Shown here piece after piece: positions 17,893 to 26,968 of a stretch of DNA of 64,000 bases. Made by a program: the position numbers and the translations under genes. Origin of the DNA: Hyphomonas pacifica (GTDB lineage Bacteria > Pseudomonadota > Alphaproteobacteria > Caulobacterales > Hyphomonadaceae); the NCBI RefSeq assembly GCF_000682675.1, contig NZ_AWFA01000008.1, forward strand, positions 16,173 to 80,172. The letters run 5' to 3'. The notes below the pieces were generated by a model. It worked only from the letters and a program-made list of their open reading frames with translations. It searched no databases and was not told the DNA's origin. How positions within the stretch are numbered: the stretch's first letter is position 1; the number at the start of each line of letters is the position of its first letter.

Positions 17893-18615
17893 ATGCCTCC
17901 CGTAATGCAGAAATTTCCAGACACCGAATGGGCCGTCTCTGACAGCCAAGTCCCTTACGAAGATGCCGTCCAGTTCATGGAGGCCCGCGCCCGCGCAATT
18001 CGTGAGGCCGATGCGCCGGATCTGGTGTGGTTCCTGGAGCATCCACCGCTCTACACGTCCGGCACATCCGCGAAGCCTGAAGACCTGCGCGATGCGACGC
18101 GGTTCCCGGTTTTTGATGCCGGGCGTGGCGGCCAGTACACCTATCACGGCCCCGGCCAGCGGGTGGCCTATGTGATGGTGGATGTCGCCCGGCGCGGGCG
18201 CGATGTGCGCGCTTTCGTGCAAAATCTAGAAGCCTGGATCATTGCTGCGCTCCACGCCTTCAATGTCGAATCAGGTCCCCGAGATGGCCGTGTGGGCGTC
18301 TGGGTAGACCGCACACAGGCTGGCGGCCCGCTGCGTGAAGACAAGATCGCCGCCATCGGCGTGCGCCTGAAGAAATGGGTCAGCTTCCACGGTATTTCGC
18401 TGAACGTGGAGCCGGAGCTGGAGCATTTTTCCGGCATTACCCCGTGCGGCATTGCAGACCCGCGCTATGGCGTGACCAGCCTTGTAGACCTTGGCATTCC
18501 CGCCACTCTGGCAGAGGTGGACATGGCCCTAAAAGCCGCGTTCGAGACGGTCTTCGAAAGCCGCCTCGTGCGGGTTCAGGCGCCGCTGGACGGCAAGGTT
18601 CAGGCCGTCGTCTGA
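17893..18615 (+). CDS. lipB: Octanoyl-[acyl carrier protein]:protein octanoyltransferase
   Basis: LipB moves octanoate from acyl carrier protein to the lipoyl domains of dehydrogenase E2 subunits and GcvH, ahead of LipA. The 240-residue protein shows [33 protein letters not shown], the catalytic Lys151 in [14 protein letters not shown] and the acyl-accepting Cys185 in GITPCGI. The start is ATG 17893 or 17905 (four residues shorter); frames further upstream run through the opposite-strand tRNA and are artefacts. The last 16 nt overlap the end of the convergent membrane-protein gene. Confidence 0.93.
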   Translation: MPPVMQKFPDTEWAVSDSQVPYEDAVQFMEARARAIREADAPDLVWFLEHPPLYTSGTSAKPEDLRDATRFPVFDAGRGGQYTYHGPGQRVAYVMVDVARRGRDVRAFVQNLEAWIIAALHAFNVESGPRDGRVGVWVDRTQAGGPLREDKIAAIGVRLKKWVSFHGISLNVEPELEHFSGITPCGIADPRYGVTSLVDLGIPATLAEVDMALKAAFETVFESRLVRVQAPLDGKVQAVV

Positions 18616-19403
18616 TAGGCTGTCGGCGCGGTTGCCAGTTTGCGCTGTTCTTCCTGCGTCAAATCACTCCCGGTGCGGACCGGGCCGACGCCGCCATTGG
18701 GCAGACGTGCGACATGCAGCAGAGTCCACAGCATGACCGGAAGTGCCGCCAAGACCCACAGCGCCGTGGCCATACCCATACCCCCGCCCAGCGCCATTTG
18801 CTTCATGGTTGGCGGAGGGCCGCGGCGGGGTTGTGTCTGCCCTGACTCAGGCTTGGCTTTAGCCTTGTCCGCTGCCGGAACAGCATCTGGGACGGAGCCC
18901 TCTTCACTTTCGACCGCCGCCTTGGCGGCTTGTGCCTTCTGCGCCTCGTAGCCGGCAACCCCCATCGTTACCCCGCCCGCAAAGCCGACCAGGCCAAGGA
19001 TCAAGGGAATGAGTACGATCATCGCCTTCAGGGTCGAGCGGTTGGCATCCGCAAAGCGCCGGACATGCGCCACCCAGGAGGTAAAGGCTGTGACAATTGT
19101 GAAGATGAAAAACGGCACCAAGAGAGCCGGAATGGGCAGAGGGAAAAAGCTGAGCGGTTTCCAGGCTGCGGCGAGATTGGCCCCCGCCATGCTGGCGATG
19201 GAGGCGGAAAAGACCGGCACGACAAATAGCAGGACACGGCCCATGAACATGAAAGTCCAGGCCCGGCTGAAGTGCAGCTTCCCGGTCATGCCAAAGGGAT
19301 TGAACAGGGTTTGCAGCCAGTCCATGCGCGCAGGATCATCCCGCTCATCCCGGATCCAGGGCCGGTGGTGGTCAATCGGTTCAGCCAGATGATGAGACGA
19401 CAT
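18600..19403 (-). CDS. Membrane protein, divergent relative of the adjacent DUF805 genes
   Basis: The product has 267 residues. The N-terminal 25 residues are polar, then [22 protein letters not shown] leads into several hydrophobic helices and the segment [14 protein letters not shown]. That segment sits where DUF805 proteins have RRLHDxGxSGW. A long Ala/Lys/Pro-rich soluble stretch ([17 protein letters not shown]...PPPTMKQ) separates the early helices from a final one ([21 protein letters not shown]). It is the last of four same-strand DUF805-type genes and only 23 nt from the next. Family assignment is by positional similarity and is tentative. Confidence 0.65.
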   Translation of the reverse strand: MSSHHLAEPIDHHRPWIRDERDDPARMDWLQTLFNPFGMTGKLHFSRAWTFMFMGRVLLFVVPVFSASIASMAGANLAAAWKPLSFFPLPIPALLVPFFIFTIVTAFTSWVAHVRRFADANRSTLKAMIVLIPLILGLVGFAGGVTMGVAGYEAQKAQAAKAAVESEEGSVPDAVPAADKAKAKPESGQTQPRRGPPPTMKQMALGGGMGMATALWVLAALPVMLWTLLHVARLPNGGVGPVRTGSDLTQEEQRKLATAPTAYQTTA

Positions 19404-19426
19404 GGTCTTGCAGTCCTTTCAGGAAC

Positions 19427-19963
19427 TCAGGAAAATGTTTGGCTCGCCCCGCCCCTGCCGGGAGGCGGACCATAGCGATTGCTGTCAGGGTCAGAGGGCA
19501 GACGGCTGCCGACAAAGCCAAGTACGGCACTGCTTAGCAGGAAGCTGGCGATCAGCGTGGGCGACAGCGCACGCGCCAGGACAAACTGGTTTTCCTGCAT
19601 GAAATTTTCAGCGCTGACGGAGTCTCCGTTCATCACATAGCTGAAAAATTCCATATACATTTCATAAGCATGCGGCGTCAGCATGGGCAGTAGCACCATG
19701 GTGATGATGGTGTTTACGACAATATAGCCAACCAGGAACAACAGGTAGAGCCAGCCGGATTGCCCTGCATCATGCAGACGTTTGGAAAAGACACACACAT
19801 ACATGTAGATGAAGCCCAGAGAGAGCAGGCCGAAGACCGGCGCGATAAAGATCTCGCCCAGCTGCATCAGCATGTAACCGCCCGTCAGCAGGATGAAACC
19901 GCGCAGAAAGGTGCGCGGGCCAATACGGCCTTTCGGACTGAGCAGGACAGTTTGTACGTCCAT
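19427..19963 (-). CDS. DUF805 family membrane protein
   Basis: The product has 178 residues and starts at MDVQTVLLSPKGRIGPRTFLRGF. This is the usual DUF805 opening (short amphipathic start, then GRIxRxxFLRG). Several transmembrane helices follow, with the hallmark FSKRLHDAGQSGWLYLL between helices. The C-terminus SDPDSNRYGPPPGRGG carries the family's NxYGPxP tail. The function is unknown. An insertion between helices (HAYEMYMEFFSYVMNGDSVSAENF) is probably periplasmic or cytoplasmic and is shared in position with the paralogue at 20620. AGGAG precedes the start. It lies 23 nt upstream of the 18600 gene, so they are probably co-transcribed. Confidence 0.82.
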   Translation of the reverse strand: MDVQTVLLSPKGRIGPRTFLRGFILLTGGYMLMQLGEIFIAPVFGLLSLGFIYMYVCVFSKRLHDAGQSGWLYLLFLVGYIVVNTIITMVLLPMLTPHAYEMYMEFFSYVMNGDSVSAENFMQENQFVLARALSPTLIASFLLSSAVLGFVGSRLPSDPDSNRYGPPPGRGGASQTFS

Positions 19964-20051
19964 AGGGTGCAGGTCTCCTGAGGTATGTGCCCGGACAGGG
20001 TCATCCCCTCTCTATGCATGCGTCTTATCAATAAACGATAAATGCATGCAA

Positions 20052-20082
20052 CAAAAAAGAGCCGGGCACAGGGCCCGGCTCT
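20052..20082 (-). terminator. Rho-independent terminator after the 144-aa DUF805 gene
   Basis: A perfect 10-bp stem, AGAGCCGGGC-ACAGG-GCCCGGCTCT, is followed on the minus strand by a T-run (A 20053-20058 on the given strand). It lies 27 nt after the stop of the gene at 20109-20543 and separates it from the two downstream DUF805-type genes. Confidence 0.88.
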
Positions 20083-20108
20083 GCAATCCTGTCGATTTGG
20101 GACAGCTA

Positions 20109-20543
20109 TTAGACGAAGGTGTCTGCCGCCATGCCTGGGTTTTTCGGGTCCGGACCATACTTGTTCGGGCCAACCGTACCAGGGATCAGACTGATCACAA
20201 AAATGGCAATGCCGACCAAGCTGCCAATGAACGGAATGAGCGCGGCCAGCAAAATCCATCCTGTGATGTTTACGTCATGCAGACGGCGCACTGTCAGCGC
20301 GATACCTGGGATGAGAACTGCCAAGGCGTAGAGAACGAGGACAACAAAGACCAGATATGCCAAAGGACCAGGTCCATCACTGGAGGCCCCGATTGAGCCC
20401 AGAATGCCTGCAAGCACCATGCCTACAGCCATCACAAGGAAATTGAACAATTGTACCCACCAATATTCAGACCGGCGCGAACGGCCCTGAAAATCTGTAT
20501 AACGGGCAAAGAACATTTTTACTGCGTCTGGAAAACTGACCAT
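20109..20543 (-). CDS. DUF805 family membrane protein
   Basis: This is the most canonical DUF805 member of the cluster (144 residues). It opens with FPDAVKMFFARYTDFQGRSRRSEYWW, has four membrane helices, the signature LTVRRLHDVNITGWILL, and the tail GTVGPNKYGPDPKNPG. The start is ATG 20543 with a GGGGG ribosome binding site. Related proteins include YhaH/YhaI of enterobacteria, whose role is unclear. It ends at a strong terminator. Confidence 0.9.
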   Translation of the reverse strand: MVSFPDAVKMFFARYTDFQGRSRRSEYWWVQLFNFLVMAVGMVLAGILGSIGASSDGPGPLAYLVFVVLVLYALAVLIPGIALTVRRLHDVNITGWILLAALIPFIGSLVGIAIFVISLIPGTVGPNKYGPDPKNPGMAADTFV

Positions 20544-20619
20544 CTTAAAGGCCCCCTTTAAAATAATGGGTATGGCGCGCGCGCCATACCCCGACCAATA
20601 CAATTCAAGAAAATTCTAC

Positions 20620-21132
20620 TCAGGCTGTTGGTGGACCGTACTGGTTCTCGTTCGGGTCCGACTTGAACAGCCCCATGACAATCCCGACCACGCCCACCGA
20701 CAGGACGGAGGCAAGGATATTCGGAATAAGGCTTGCCTGCGCGATGCGGCGGGAATGCTCCATCGTGGCAGCCATCATGGCGGCAGGATCATTACTCGCG
20801 GCCATGTCTTCCATGTCGCGCTGCATCTCAGCCTGCAATCCGGCCATATCGACACCGAAAAGCGGCGGCAGGATAAGGCCAGCTACGAAGGAAACGATGA
20901 TCGCCAGAACGACCATGGCGACTGTCAGCCAGCCTGTCTTGCCGGCATCGTGAAACCGCTTTACGTGAACGGCAATCCACGGCCAGATAAGCAAGAGCGA
21001 CAGGAAGCCCACAAAAGGCGACGCATAGGCCGAAAGAGCACTAATGAGCACGCTGAGTACCAACAACACGATTACGCCCTGCCAATAAGTTGACTGAGCA
21101 ATCCGTCCATTCGGACTGAGATAAAGTGCCAT
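20620..21132 (-). CDS. DUF805 family membrane protein
   Basis: The product has 170 residues, starting MALYLSPNGRIAQSTYWQG after a strong AGGAGG ribosome binding site. It has about four hydrophobic helices, the signature HVKRFHDAGKTGWLTV, a loop rich in Met and acidic residues between later helices (MAGLQAEMQRDMEDMAASNDPAAMMAATMEH), and the tail SDPNENQYGPPTA. It is closest in layout to the gene at 19427-19963 (same opening LSPxGRI, same tail), so these two look like duplicates. Confidence 0.85.
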   Translation of the reverse strand: MALYLSPNGRIAQSTYWQGVIVLLVLSVLISALSAYASPFVGFLSLLLIWPWIAVHVKRFHDAGKTGWLTVAMVVLAIIVSFVAGLILPPLFGVDMAGLQAEMQRDMEDMAASNDPAAMMAATMEHSRRIAQASLIPNILASVLSVGVVGIVMGLFKSDPNENQYGPPTA

Positions 21133-21282
21133 GACGTCCCTCCTTTTAGGTACAGATCTTTTAGCACAAGTTTTGTGCGCGACCATGACATTCGGGAGAC
21201 AAAATCGCTTTGCCCCCCACCTGAATGGAGTGGATACCGACGTAATTCGGTTAGCAGCTGGTTAATCTGCCCAGTTCGGGGG

Positions 21283-23286
21283 TTAGTCGAACTCGACCAT
21301 CACCTCGTCAGCCGCCACGCTGTCACCTGCGGCAACATTAATGGCCTTGATCGTGCCCGTGGTCTCGGCGCGGATGATGTTCTGCATCTTCATCGCCTCA
21401 ACCACGCAAACGGCCTCCCCTTCCTGCACTTCCTGTCCGACTTCGACATCCATCGAAACCACAAGGCCAGGCATCGGAGAAATGACCAGTTTGGACATGT
21501 CCGGCTTTTCCTTTTCAGGAAGGCGGGCATGCAGATCAGCCACCTGAGGCGTGCAGACCAGCGCACGCAGGGCAACGCCGCGATGGCGGAAGAGATAGCC
21601 TTCGGTACGGTCTGCGAATTTCACGGCATAAGGCTGACCGTCCAGCAGGCCTTCAACCAGGTGCAGGCCCGGATACCAGCCGGTTACCAGCGCGTGGGTC
21701 TTGCCGCCATTGATGGTGATTTCGGCTTCACCCGCATCCCCAAGCTCCAGCGTCACCGGATAATGCTTGTCGCCCAGGATGACGACCCACTCCGTACGCG
21801 CCTCATCCGGCGGGGCCAGACGCCCCGTCACATCGGCTGCGCGGCGTGACATGAAGCCATGCACATAGGCCGCCGAACAGATCAGCTGGGTCAGCTGGCT
21901 GTCAGTCGGCTCAACGCCATTGAAGCCTTCAGGAAACTCGTCCTTTATATAGGCGGTCGTGATCTTGCCGGAGCGGAATCGCGCTTCATCCACAACAGCT
22001 GCAATGAAGGGCATGTTGTCCTGAATGCCTTCGATGTGGAAACGGTCCAGCGCCTCGCCATGCACGTCGAGCGCCGTGTCGCGATCCTTGCCCCAGGTGA
22101 TCAGCTTGGCGATCATCGGGTCATAGAACATAGAAATCTCGTCGCCCTCGCGGACACCGGAATCCATGCGCACTTCCCCATCTGCCAGCTTGCCTTCCGG
22201 CGGCGCCTTGAAGCGCTTCAAGCGGCCAATGGATGGCAGGAAGTTGCGATACGGATCTTCGGCATAGACTCGGCTTTCGACGGCCCAGCCATTGATGCCG
22301 ATGTCGGACTGCTTGAGTTTCAGCGTCTCGCCATAGGCAACAAGCAGCATCTGCTCGACAAGATCCACACCTGTGATCATTTCCGTCACCGGATGCTCAA
22401 CCTGCAGACGGGTGTTCATTTCAAGGAAGTAGAAGCCCTTGTCCTTGCCGGAGGCGACGAACTCCACGGTGCCCGCGCTATCATAGTTCACCGCCTTGGC
22501 AAGCGCGACGGCCTGCTCGCCCATCTTCTTGCGGGTTTCCGGATCGAGCAGAGGAGACGGCGCTTCCTCGATCACCTTCTGGTTCCGGCGCTGAATGGAG
22601 CATTCGCGCTCGTTCAGATAGATGCAGTTGCCATGCTTGTCGCCCAGCACTTGGATCTCGATGTGGCGCGGCTCAAGAATGAATTTCTCGATAAAGACGC
22701 GGTCGTCACCAAAGGAGGATTTTGCCTCGGCCTTCACGGCCGGGAAGCCCTCTTCGACTTCCTTGTCATTCTCGGCGATGCGGATGCCCTTGCCGCCACC
22801 GCCGGCTGAGGCCTTGATCATGACCGGATAGCCGATCTCCCGGGAGATCTTCACCGCTTCCTTGGTGTCTTCAATCAGGCCCATATGGCCCGGAACCGTG
22901 GACACACCAGCTTCGGCAGCGAGTTTCTTGGAGCTGATCTTGTCGCCCATCGCTTCGATCGCGTGTGCATTGGGGCCGATCCAGCCGATGCCCTCTTCCT
23001 CAAGGCGTTTGGCAAAGGCCGGGTTTTCGGACAGAAAGCCAAAGCCTGGATGGATGGCCTCTGCACCTGTTTCTTTCACTGCCGCAATGATCTTGTCGGC
23101 CACAAGATAGGATTCAGATGCTGGCGCCGGACCAATGTGCACGGCTTCATCTGCCATTTCTACAGCCATAGAGCCTGCATCTGCATCCGAATAAACCACG
23201 ACCGTTTTGACGCCCAGACGTCGGCAGGTCTTGATTACCCGAACTGCGATTTCTCCCCGGTTGGCGATCAGAATTTTCTTAAACAT
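21283..23286 (-). CDS. pccA: Propionyl-CoA carboxylase, biotin-carrying alpha subunit
   Basis: The protein has 667 residues. The biotin carboxylase domain starts MFKKILIANRGEIAVRVIKT and includes ASAGGGGKGIRIA (ATP-grasp) and FLEMNTRLQVEHPVTE. A PCC-type middle domain follows (YVHGFMSRRAADVTGRLAPP, HRGVALRALV). The C-terminal biotinyl domain, with EAMKMQN, puts biotin on about Lys633. Length and the AMKMQN motif fit alphaproteobacterial PccA. With PccB it converts propionyl-CoA to methylmalonyl-CoA; pccB is not in this window. The start is ATG 23286. Confidence 0.92.
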   Translation of the reverse strand: MFKKILIANRGEIAVRVIKTCRRLGVKTVVVYSDADAGSMAVEMADEAVHIGPAPASESYLVADKIIAAVKETGAEAIHPGFGFLSENPAFAKRLEEEGIGWIGPNAHAIEAMGDKISSKKLAAEAGVSTVPGHMGLIEDTKEAVKISREIGYPVMIKASAGGGGKGIRIAENDKEVEEGFPAVKAEAKSSFGDDRVFIEKFILEPRHIEIQVLGDKHGNCIYLNERECSIQRRNQKVIEEAPSPLLDPETRKKMGEQAVALAKAVNYDSAGTVEFVASGKDKGFYFLEMNTRLQVEHPVTEMITGVDLVEQMLLVAYGETLKLKQSDIGINGWAVESRVYAEDPYRNFLPSIGRLKRFKAPPEGKLADGEVRMDSGVREGDEISMFYDPMIAKLITWGKDRDTALDVHGEALDRFHIEGIQDNMPFIAAVVDEARFRSGKITTAYIKDEFPEGFNGVEPTDSQLTQLICSAAYVHGFMSRRAADVTGRLAPPDEARTEWVVILGDKHYPVTLELGDAGEAEITINGGKTHALVTGWYPGLHLVEGLLDGQPYAVKFADRTEGYLFRHRGVALRALVCTPQVADLHARLPEKEKPDMSKLVISPMPGLVVSMDVEVGQEVQEGEAVCVVEAMKMQNIIRAETTGTIKAINVAAGDSVAADEVMVEFD

Positions 23287-23430
23287 ACTGTCTCTAGCCC
23301 ACTGCAAACTCTTTCGAGCATTGCACTAAGCCGCTCTTTTACTGATGTCCACATTTGCCATCGAGGAAACCGTCTTGCTATTACGCCGCAAGCATGTTAG
23401 TAAGCGCTCACTATATTAGGGATTGAGAGC

Positions 23431-24417
23431 ATGAGCCGTATCACCTTGGACCTTGAGAAGCTGGTTGCCGATGGACACCTTGGCCAAGTGGAAGCTGAAC
23501 GCCTCTCGGGGTTTGCGTTGCCGGACCCGCGCAACGGCCTGCTCATAAATCTTCTTCTGATCTTCGGCGCAATTTCCGTTGCCGGGGGCACAATTGCCCT
23601 TGTTCCGAACGCCATGACAGGGCTGGTCCTGGCCTTGCTATCGCTGATTGGTGCGGAGGTTCTGCGCCGCAGCGCGAAAGGAAACTCTCTGAAAACTCTT
23701 TCAATGGCGCTGGTCCTGATGGGCACACTCGGTGTTGCGGGCTGGGTCGGGTGGGAGTTTCAGCATGTCGAAGACGGCACGTTTCCAACCATTCTGATTG
23801 CCACCATCATGACAGGGGCGGCCATCTGGTTCCGGTCAGCTCTTCTGGGGGCGTTTGCGGTTTTCTCCCTTGGCGCGGTTCTGGGCTCCGGCACAGGATA
23901 CTGGCATGCCAGCTACGCCCTCTTTGTTGAAGAGCCTACCATCACCATTATCGCCTTCGGGCTGCTAGCTGCCAGTCTCTACAAGGCACGCGACGTGCTG
24001 GCGGAAGCGTGGCAGAATCTGCTGACTGTCTCAGCACGCACCTCCATTTTCATGATGAATTTCGGCTTTTGGGTCGGCTCACTCTGGGGAGACCGTATCG
24101 GAGAACACTGGTTTGCGCCTCAGCGCTGGTCAGATCGGTCTGAGTGGCGCGAAGCAGCCTTCACCATTCCAGATTACATCTTCAGCCTGGGCTGGGCCGG
24201 TGCCCTGATCGCCATCATCATCATGGCACGTAGCAACAGCTTCCTGTCGATCACTTCCATCGTCTTCCTGGCGATCCATGGCTACACCCAGTACTTTGAA
24301 TATCTGGGTGCCAATCCGGAAACTCTGGTCATAGGAGGCCTGGTCCTGGTGGGGCTAGCGGTTGCAGCAGCGCGTTTTCTGATCCGCACGACCGAAGAAG
24401 AAACGACCGCAGCTTAA
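23431..24417 (+). CDS. DUF2157-like polytopic membrane protein
   Basis: This membrane protein (328 residues) has a short soluble N-terminus, LDLEKLVADGHLGQVEAERLSGFALP, typical of DUF2157 proteins. Eight to ten hydrophobic helices follow. The function is unknown. It is divergent from pccA (144-bp shared upstream region). Its stop codon overlaps that of the convergent ion-channel gene by four bases. Confidence 0.7.
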   Translation: MSRITLDLEKLVADGHLGQVEAERLSGFALPDPRNGLLINLLLIFGAISVAGGTIALVPNAMTGLVLALLSLIGAEVLRRSAKGNSLKTLSMALVLMGTLGVAGWVGWEFQHVEDGTFPTILIATIMTGAAIWFRSALLGAFAVFSLGAVLGSGTGYWHASYALFVEEPTITIIAFGLLAASLYKARDVLAEAWQNLLTVSARTSIFMMNFGFWVGSLWGDRIGEHWFAPQRWSDRSEWREAAFTIPDYIFSLGWAGALIAIIIMARSNSFLSITSIVFLAIHGYTQYFEYLGANPETLVIGGLVLVGLAVAAARFLIRTTEEETTAA

Positions 24418-24881
24418 CTGCGATCCTCGGAGTCTTCTTCCAATTCTTCAATACGCGCTTCCAGAACGCGCACCTTTGCGGTGATGGAGACAAGGAAAGC
24501 GGTCGACCAGCCAATCAGCAAGAAACCGTTCATGCTTTCTGCTGCGCCCAGCATCCGCCAGTCCTTGCCGATAACAACATCGCCAAAGCCAACTGTCGTA
24601 AATGCGGATGTGGAGAAATAAACCGCTGTCCCGATATCCGGAAAAATGCCAAGCATCCTGTAGACGAAAGTGTAGACCCAGATCTCCAAAGAATGCAGTG
24701 CAAACAAGCTAAATACGATGAACAGGATCGCAGCGCCCTGGCCGGCCACAGTCGAAATATTCACATGATGCACATGACGATTGCGGATCAGGGCTGACAG
24801 GCCGACCAGCCCAATAAAGTGTATCAGGAAGGTGATGAACACCAGAACCGTGGCCACAGCGAGATTCAGAAGCAGCATCAT
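24414..24881 (-). CDS. Small potassium-channel-like protein (Ion_trans_2)
   Basis: The product has 155 residues with hydrophobic helices at about 8-35, 50-75 and 110-135. A pore loop lies between the last two: STSAFTTVGFGDVVIG. TVGFGD is the K+ selectivity filter. There is no cytoplasmic RCK domain; the C-terminus is a short acidic helix (RVLEARIEELEEDSED). Single-pore, two- or three-helix channels of this kind assemble as tetramers. The regulatory input is unknown. Confidence 0.87.
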   Translation of the reverse strand: MMLLLNLAVATVLVFITFLIHFIGLVGLSALIRNRHVHHVNISTVAGQGAAILFIVFSLFALHSLEIWVYTFVYRMLGIFPDIGTAVYFSTSAFTTVGFGDVVIGKDWRMLGAAESMNGFLLIGWSTAFLVSITAKVRVLEARIEELEEDSEDRS

Positions 24882-24894
24882 CCCCTCCCCCTGA

Positions 24895-25905
24895 CTATCC
24901 AGTCGCGACGACCAGTCCGGTCGTCAATCCTGGGGCTTCCTGATTGAGAAAGTCCACTAGTGCCCGGTCTGCCTCCCCGGTTTTCTCCCAGCCAAGCCTG
25001 CGACGCAACCAGCTACGCTTCTGACTCTGAGCGACAGCCTGATCATTGGCAGCCTCACTGGCCATCTGGCGCGCCAGACGGGCCAATTCCGGAGACTGGC
25101 TGACGTCTTCAAACCATCGCCCCTTGTTAAAGCCTAGAGCCAGACAGCCAATATACTGGCCAGGTCGACTATCCGCTGAGCCAATCCAGTTCTTCCGGGC
25201 CAGAGCCTGACGGTCGCCCTGAGGATTGGGATGCGCGCGAGCCATCAAATAATTGCCGACCGCCCGGGCGAACACCCGGCTCCATGCCGTATCATCGCCA
25301 GCACGACCCAGACTGTCATTCGTACGCAGCAACACCACTGCCTCTGCATGGCTGACCCATGGTGTGCCGCCCTTTTCGCCCATGGCCAGAACCGTACCGA
25401 TGCGCTCAATAATCGGGCCTTCCGCCTTGCCCGCGGAAATCATCCATTCACACAGACATTCCAGCACGAACAGCCCATACCCTTCTGTGACCGTCTCGGC
25501 CTGCCTGTAGAGCACGATGAGGAGATCCAACTCGCTCAGGGTGCGGACCCGGCCATCCGGGGCAACATGCTGCCTCAGCCAAGCGAGATTGTCTGCCGAT
25601 ACTTCGCCCTCAGGCTCAGTGCGCAGCAGCAGATAGTCTCTCAAGGCACGTATGAAGAGACCCGGCCAGTCCTCACCCAGCCGGTCCAGCCGGGCATGGC
25701 AGTACAGCACCGCCTCGGCCTCTGGTGCCGTGCGGATACCATCTGCGCACATTTCTGCCGCCAGACGTCTCATGTCTGCCTCGGAAAGTCGCACGGCAGA
25801 CTGAATGCGCTGCACCAGGTCTCTGGACGCCAAGTCCATCAAAGGGTCTCCATAATAGGGAAAATACCTATCAATCAGGTCTTTCCGCTTCCTTGATGAA
25901 ACCAT
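24895..25905 (-). CDS. Unrecognised soluble protein, 336 residues
   Basis: I start it at ATG 25905 (MVSSRKRKDLIDRYFPYYGDPLMDLASRD). The open frame continues another 300 nt upstream, but that part lies across the coding region of the divergent SDR gene and has its shadow composition. The product is helical, without signal peptide or membrane segments, rich in Arg, Glu and Ala. It contains patterns such as EAEAVLYCHARLDRLGEDWPGLFIRALRDYLL and VSHAEAVVLLRTNDSLG. It ends with QEAPGLTTGLVVATG. Thirteen bases separate its end from the K+ channel gene start, so the two may form an operon. I cannot assign a family. Confidence 0.7.
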   Translation of the reverse strand: MVSSRKRKDLIDRYFPYYGDPLMDLASRDLVQRIQSAVRLSEADMRRLAAEMCADGIRTAPEAEAVLYCHARLDRLGEDWPGLFIRALRDYLLLRTEPEGEVSADNLAWLRQHVAPDGRVRTLSELDLLIVLYRQAETVTEGYGLFVLECLCEWMISAGKAEGPIIERIGTVLAMGEKGGTPWVSHAEAVVLLRTNDSLGRAGDDTAWSRVFARAVGNYLMARAHPNPQGDRQALARKNWIGSADSRPGQYIGCLALGFNKGRWFEDVSQSPELARLARQMASEAANDQAVAQSQKRSWLRRRLGWEKTGEADRALVDFLNQEAPGLTTGLVVATG

Positions 25906-25981
25906 GAAACCTGTTGACGGGATTAGCCTGTTCCTCGCAGGTACGCACGACAAGAAACCATACGAAAAGGGAGCCAACATC

Positions 25982-26797
25982 ATGTCAGACCTGAAAGACC
26001 TTGCAGGCCGCAAAGCCCTCGTCACCGGCTCAGCTACGGGCCTGGGGCGGGAAATTGCCCTGCGACTGGCCCGGCGCGGCGCAGATGTAATCATCAATTG
26101 CAGTCGCTCGGTCGAAGATGGCGAAGCCACGGTGGCAGACTGCCAGGCGGAGGGCGCCCAGGCCCGTCTGGTACAGGCTGATGTCTCCACCAAAGAAGGC
26201 TGCCGCAAGCTGGCCGATGCCGCAGCTCAATTCGGACGGCTCGATATCCTTGTCAATAATGCAGGCACCACAAAGCACGCCCGCGACCATGCGGATCTCG
26301 ATGCCCTGAACCGCGAAGACTTCCTGCATCTCTACGCCGTCAATGTTGTCGGCCCCTATCTGATGATGCAGGCGTGCAAGCCCCTTCTGGTTGCCAGCCA
26401 TGAGCAGACAGGACGCGCTGCAGCCGTGCTGAACACCTCTTCCATCGCAGGCGTTACAGGTATCGGGTCTTCCGTTGCCTATGCGGCAACGAAAGGTGCC
26501 CTCAATACCATGACGCTGTCGCTGGCCCGCGCCCTTGCCCCTGCTATCCGTGTAAACGCGATCTGTCCGGGTTTTATCGGAACACGCTGGTTCAAGGATC
26601 AGATGGATGAAGAACAATATCTGAAGATGGAAGAAAATGTCGCCGCTTCCGTGCCGCTGAATGTCGCCAGCGGTCCCGAAGACATTGCGGATTCGGCCCT
26701 GTTTTTCTTGACGGATGCCTCTCGTCACGTCACCGGGGAAACCCTGATCGTGGACGCCGGGATGCATCTTGGATACGCCCCGGCCAAGGCGCGCTAA
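25982..26797 (+). CDS. Short-chain dehydrogenase/reductase (FabG-like)
   Basis: This classical SDR (271 residues) carries the Rossmann motif TGSATGLG (15-22), NNAG, the catalytic Ser-Tyr-Lys set in SSIAGVTGIGSSVAYAATKGAL, and the C-terminal VTGETLIVDAGMHLG typical of 3-oxoacyl-ACP reductase-like enzymes. It oxidises or reduces hydroxyl/keto groups with NAD(P)H; the substrate is not predictable. The start at 25982 has GGGAG 9 nt upstream; the frame is open further upstream without a ribosome binding site. Confidence 0.87.
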   Translation: MSDLKDLAGRKALVTGSATGLGREIALRLARRGADVIINCSRSVEDGEATVADCQAEGAQARLVQADVSTKEGCRKLADAAAQFGRLDILVNNAGTTKHARDHADLDALNREDFLHLYAVNVVGPYLMMQACKPLLVASHEQTGRAAAVLNTSSIAGVTGIGSSVAYAATKGALNTMTLSLARALAPAIRVNAICPGFIGTRWFKDQMDEEQYLKMEENVAASVPLNVASGPEDIADSALFFLTDASRHVTGETLIVDAGMHLGYAPAKAR

Positions 26798-26929
26798 GCC
26801 GCAGGACCGCGCACAAAGCTAAGGCATTGGCGCGGCATGCTGCCCAATTCTGCGGCGTTCCGAAACACCCCGCTCAAACGTTATAAATTTGTTTCCGATC
26901 CCGGATGAAGCCGCGCAATTCTTTGTGTG

Positions 26930-26950
26930 GCGCTGGCGACAGCGCGTTTT
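26930..26950 (+). promoter_or_regulatory. GNRA-loop hairpin with T4 in the porin leader
   Basis: GCGCTG-GCGA-CAGCGC followed by G-TTTT lies 18 nt before the start codon of the TorF-like porin gene and just upstream of its GGGG ribosome binding site. It could be a weak terminator of the SDR transcript or a leader element of the porin mRNA. Confidence 0.4.
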
Positions 26951-26968
26951 AACAACGGGGTATAAAAA

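Noticed and set aside
25906..26208. Extension of the 336-residue protein by about 100 residues upstream
   Set aside because: The extra part overlaps the coding region of the divergent SDR gene and looks like its shadow; a natural ATG lies at 25905.
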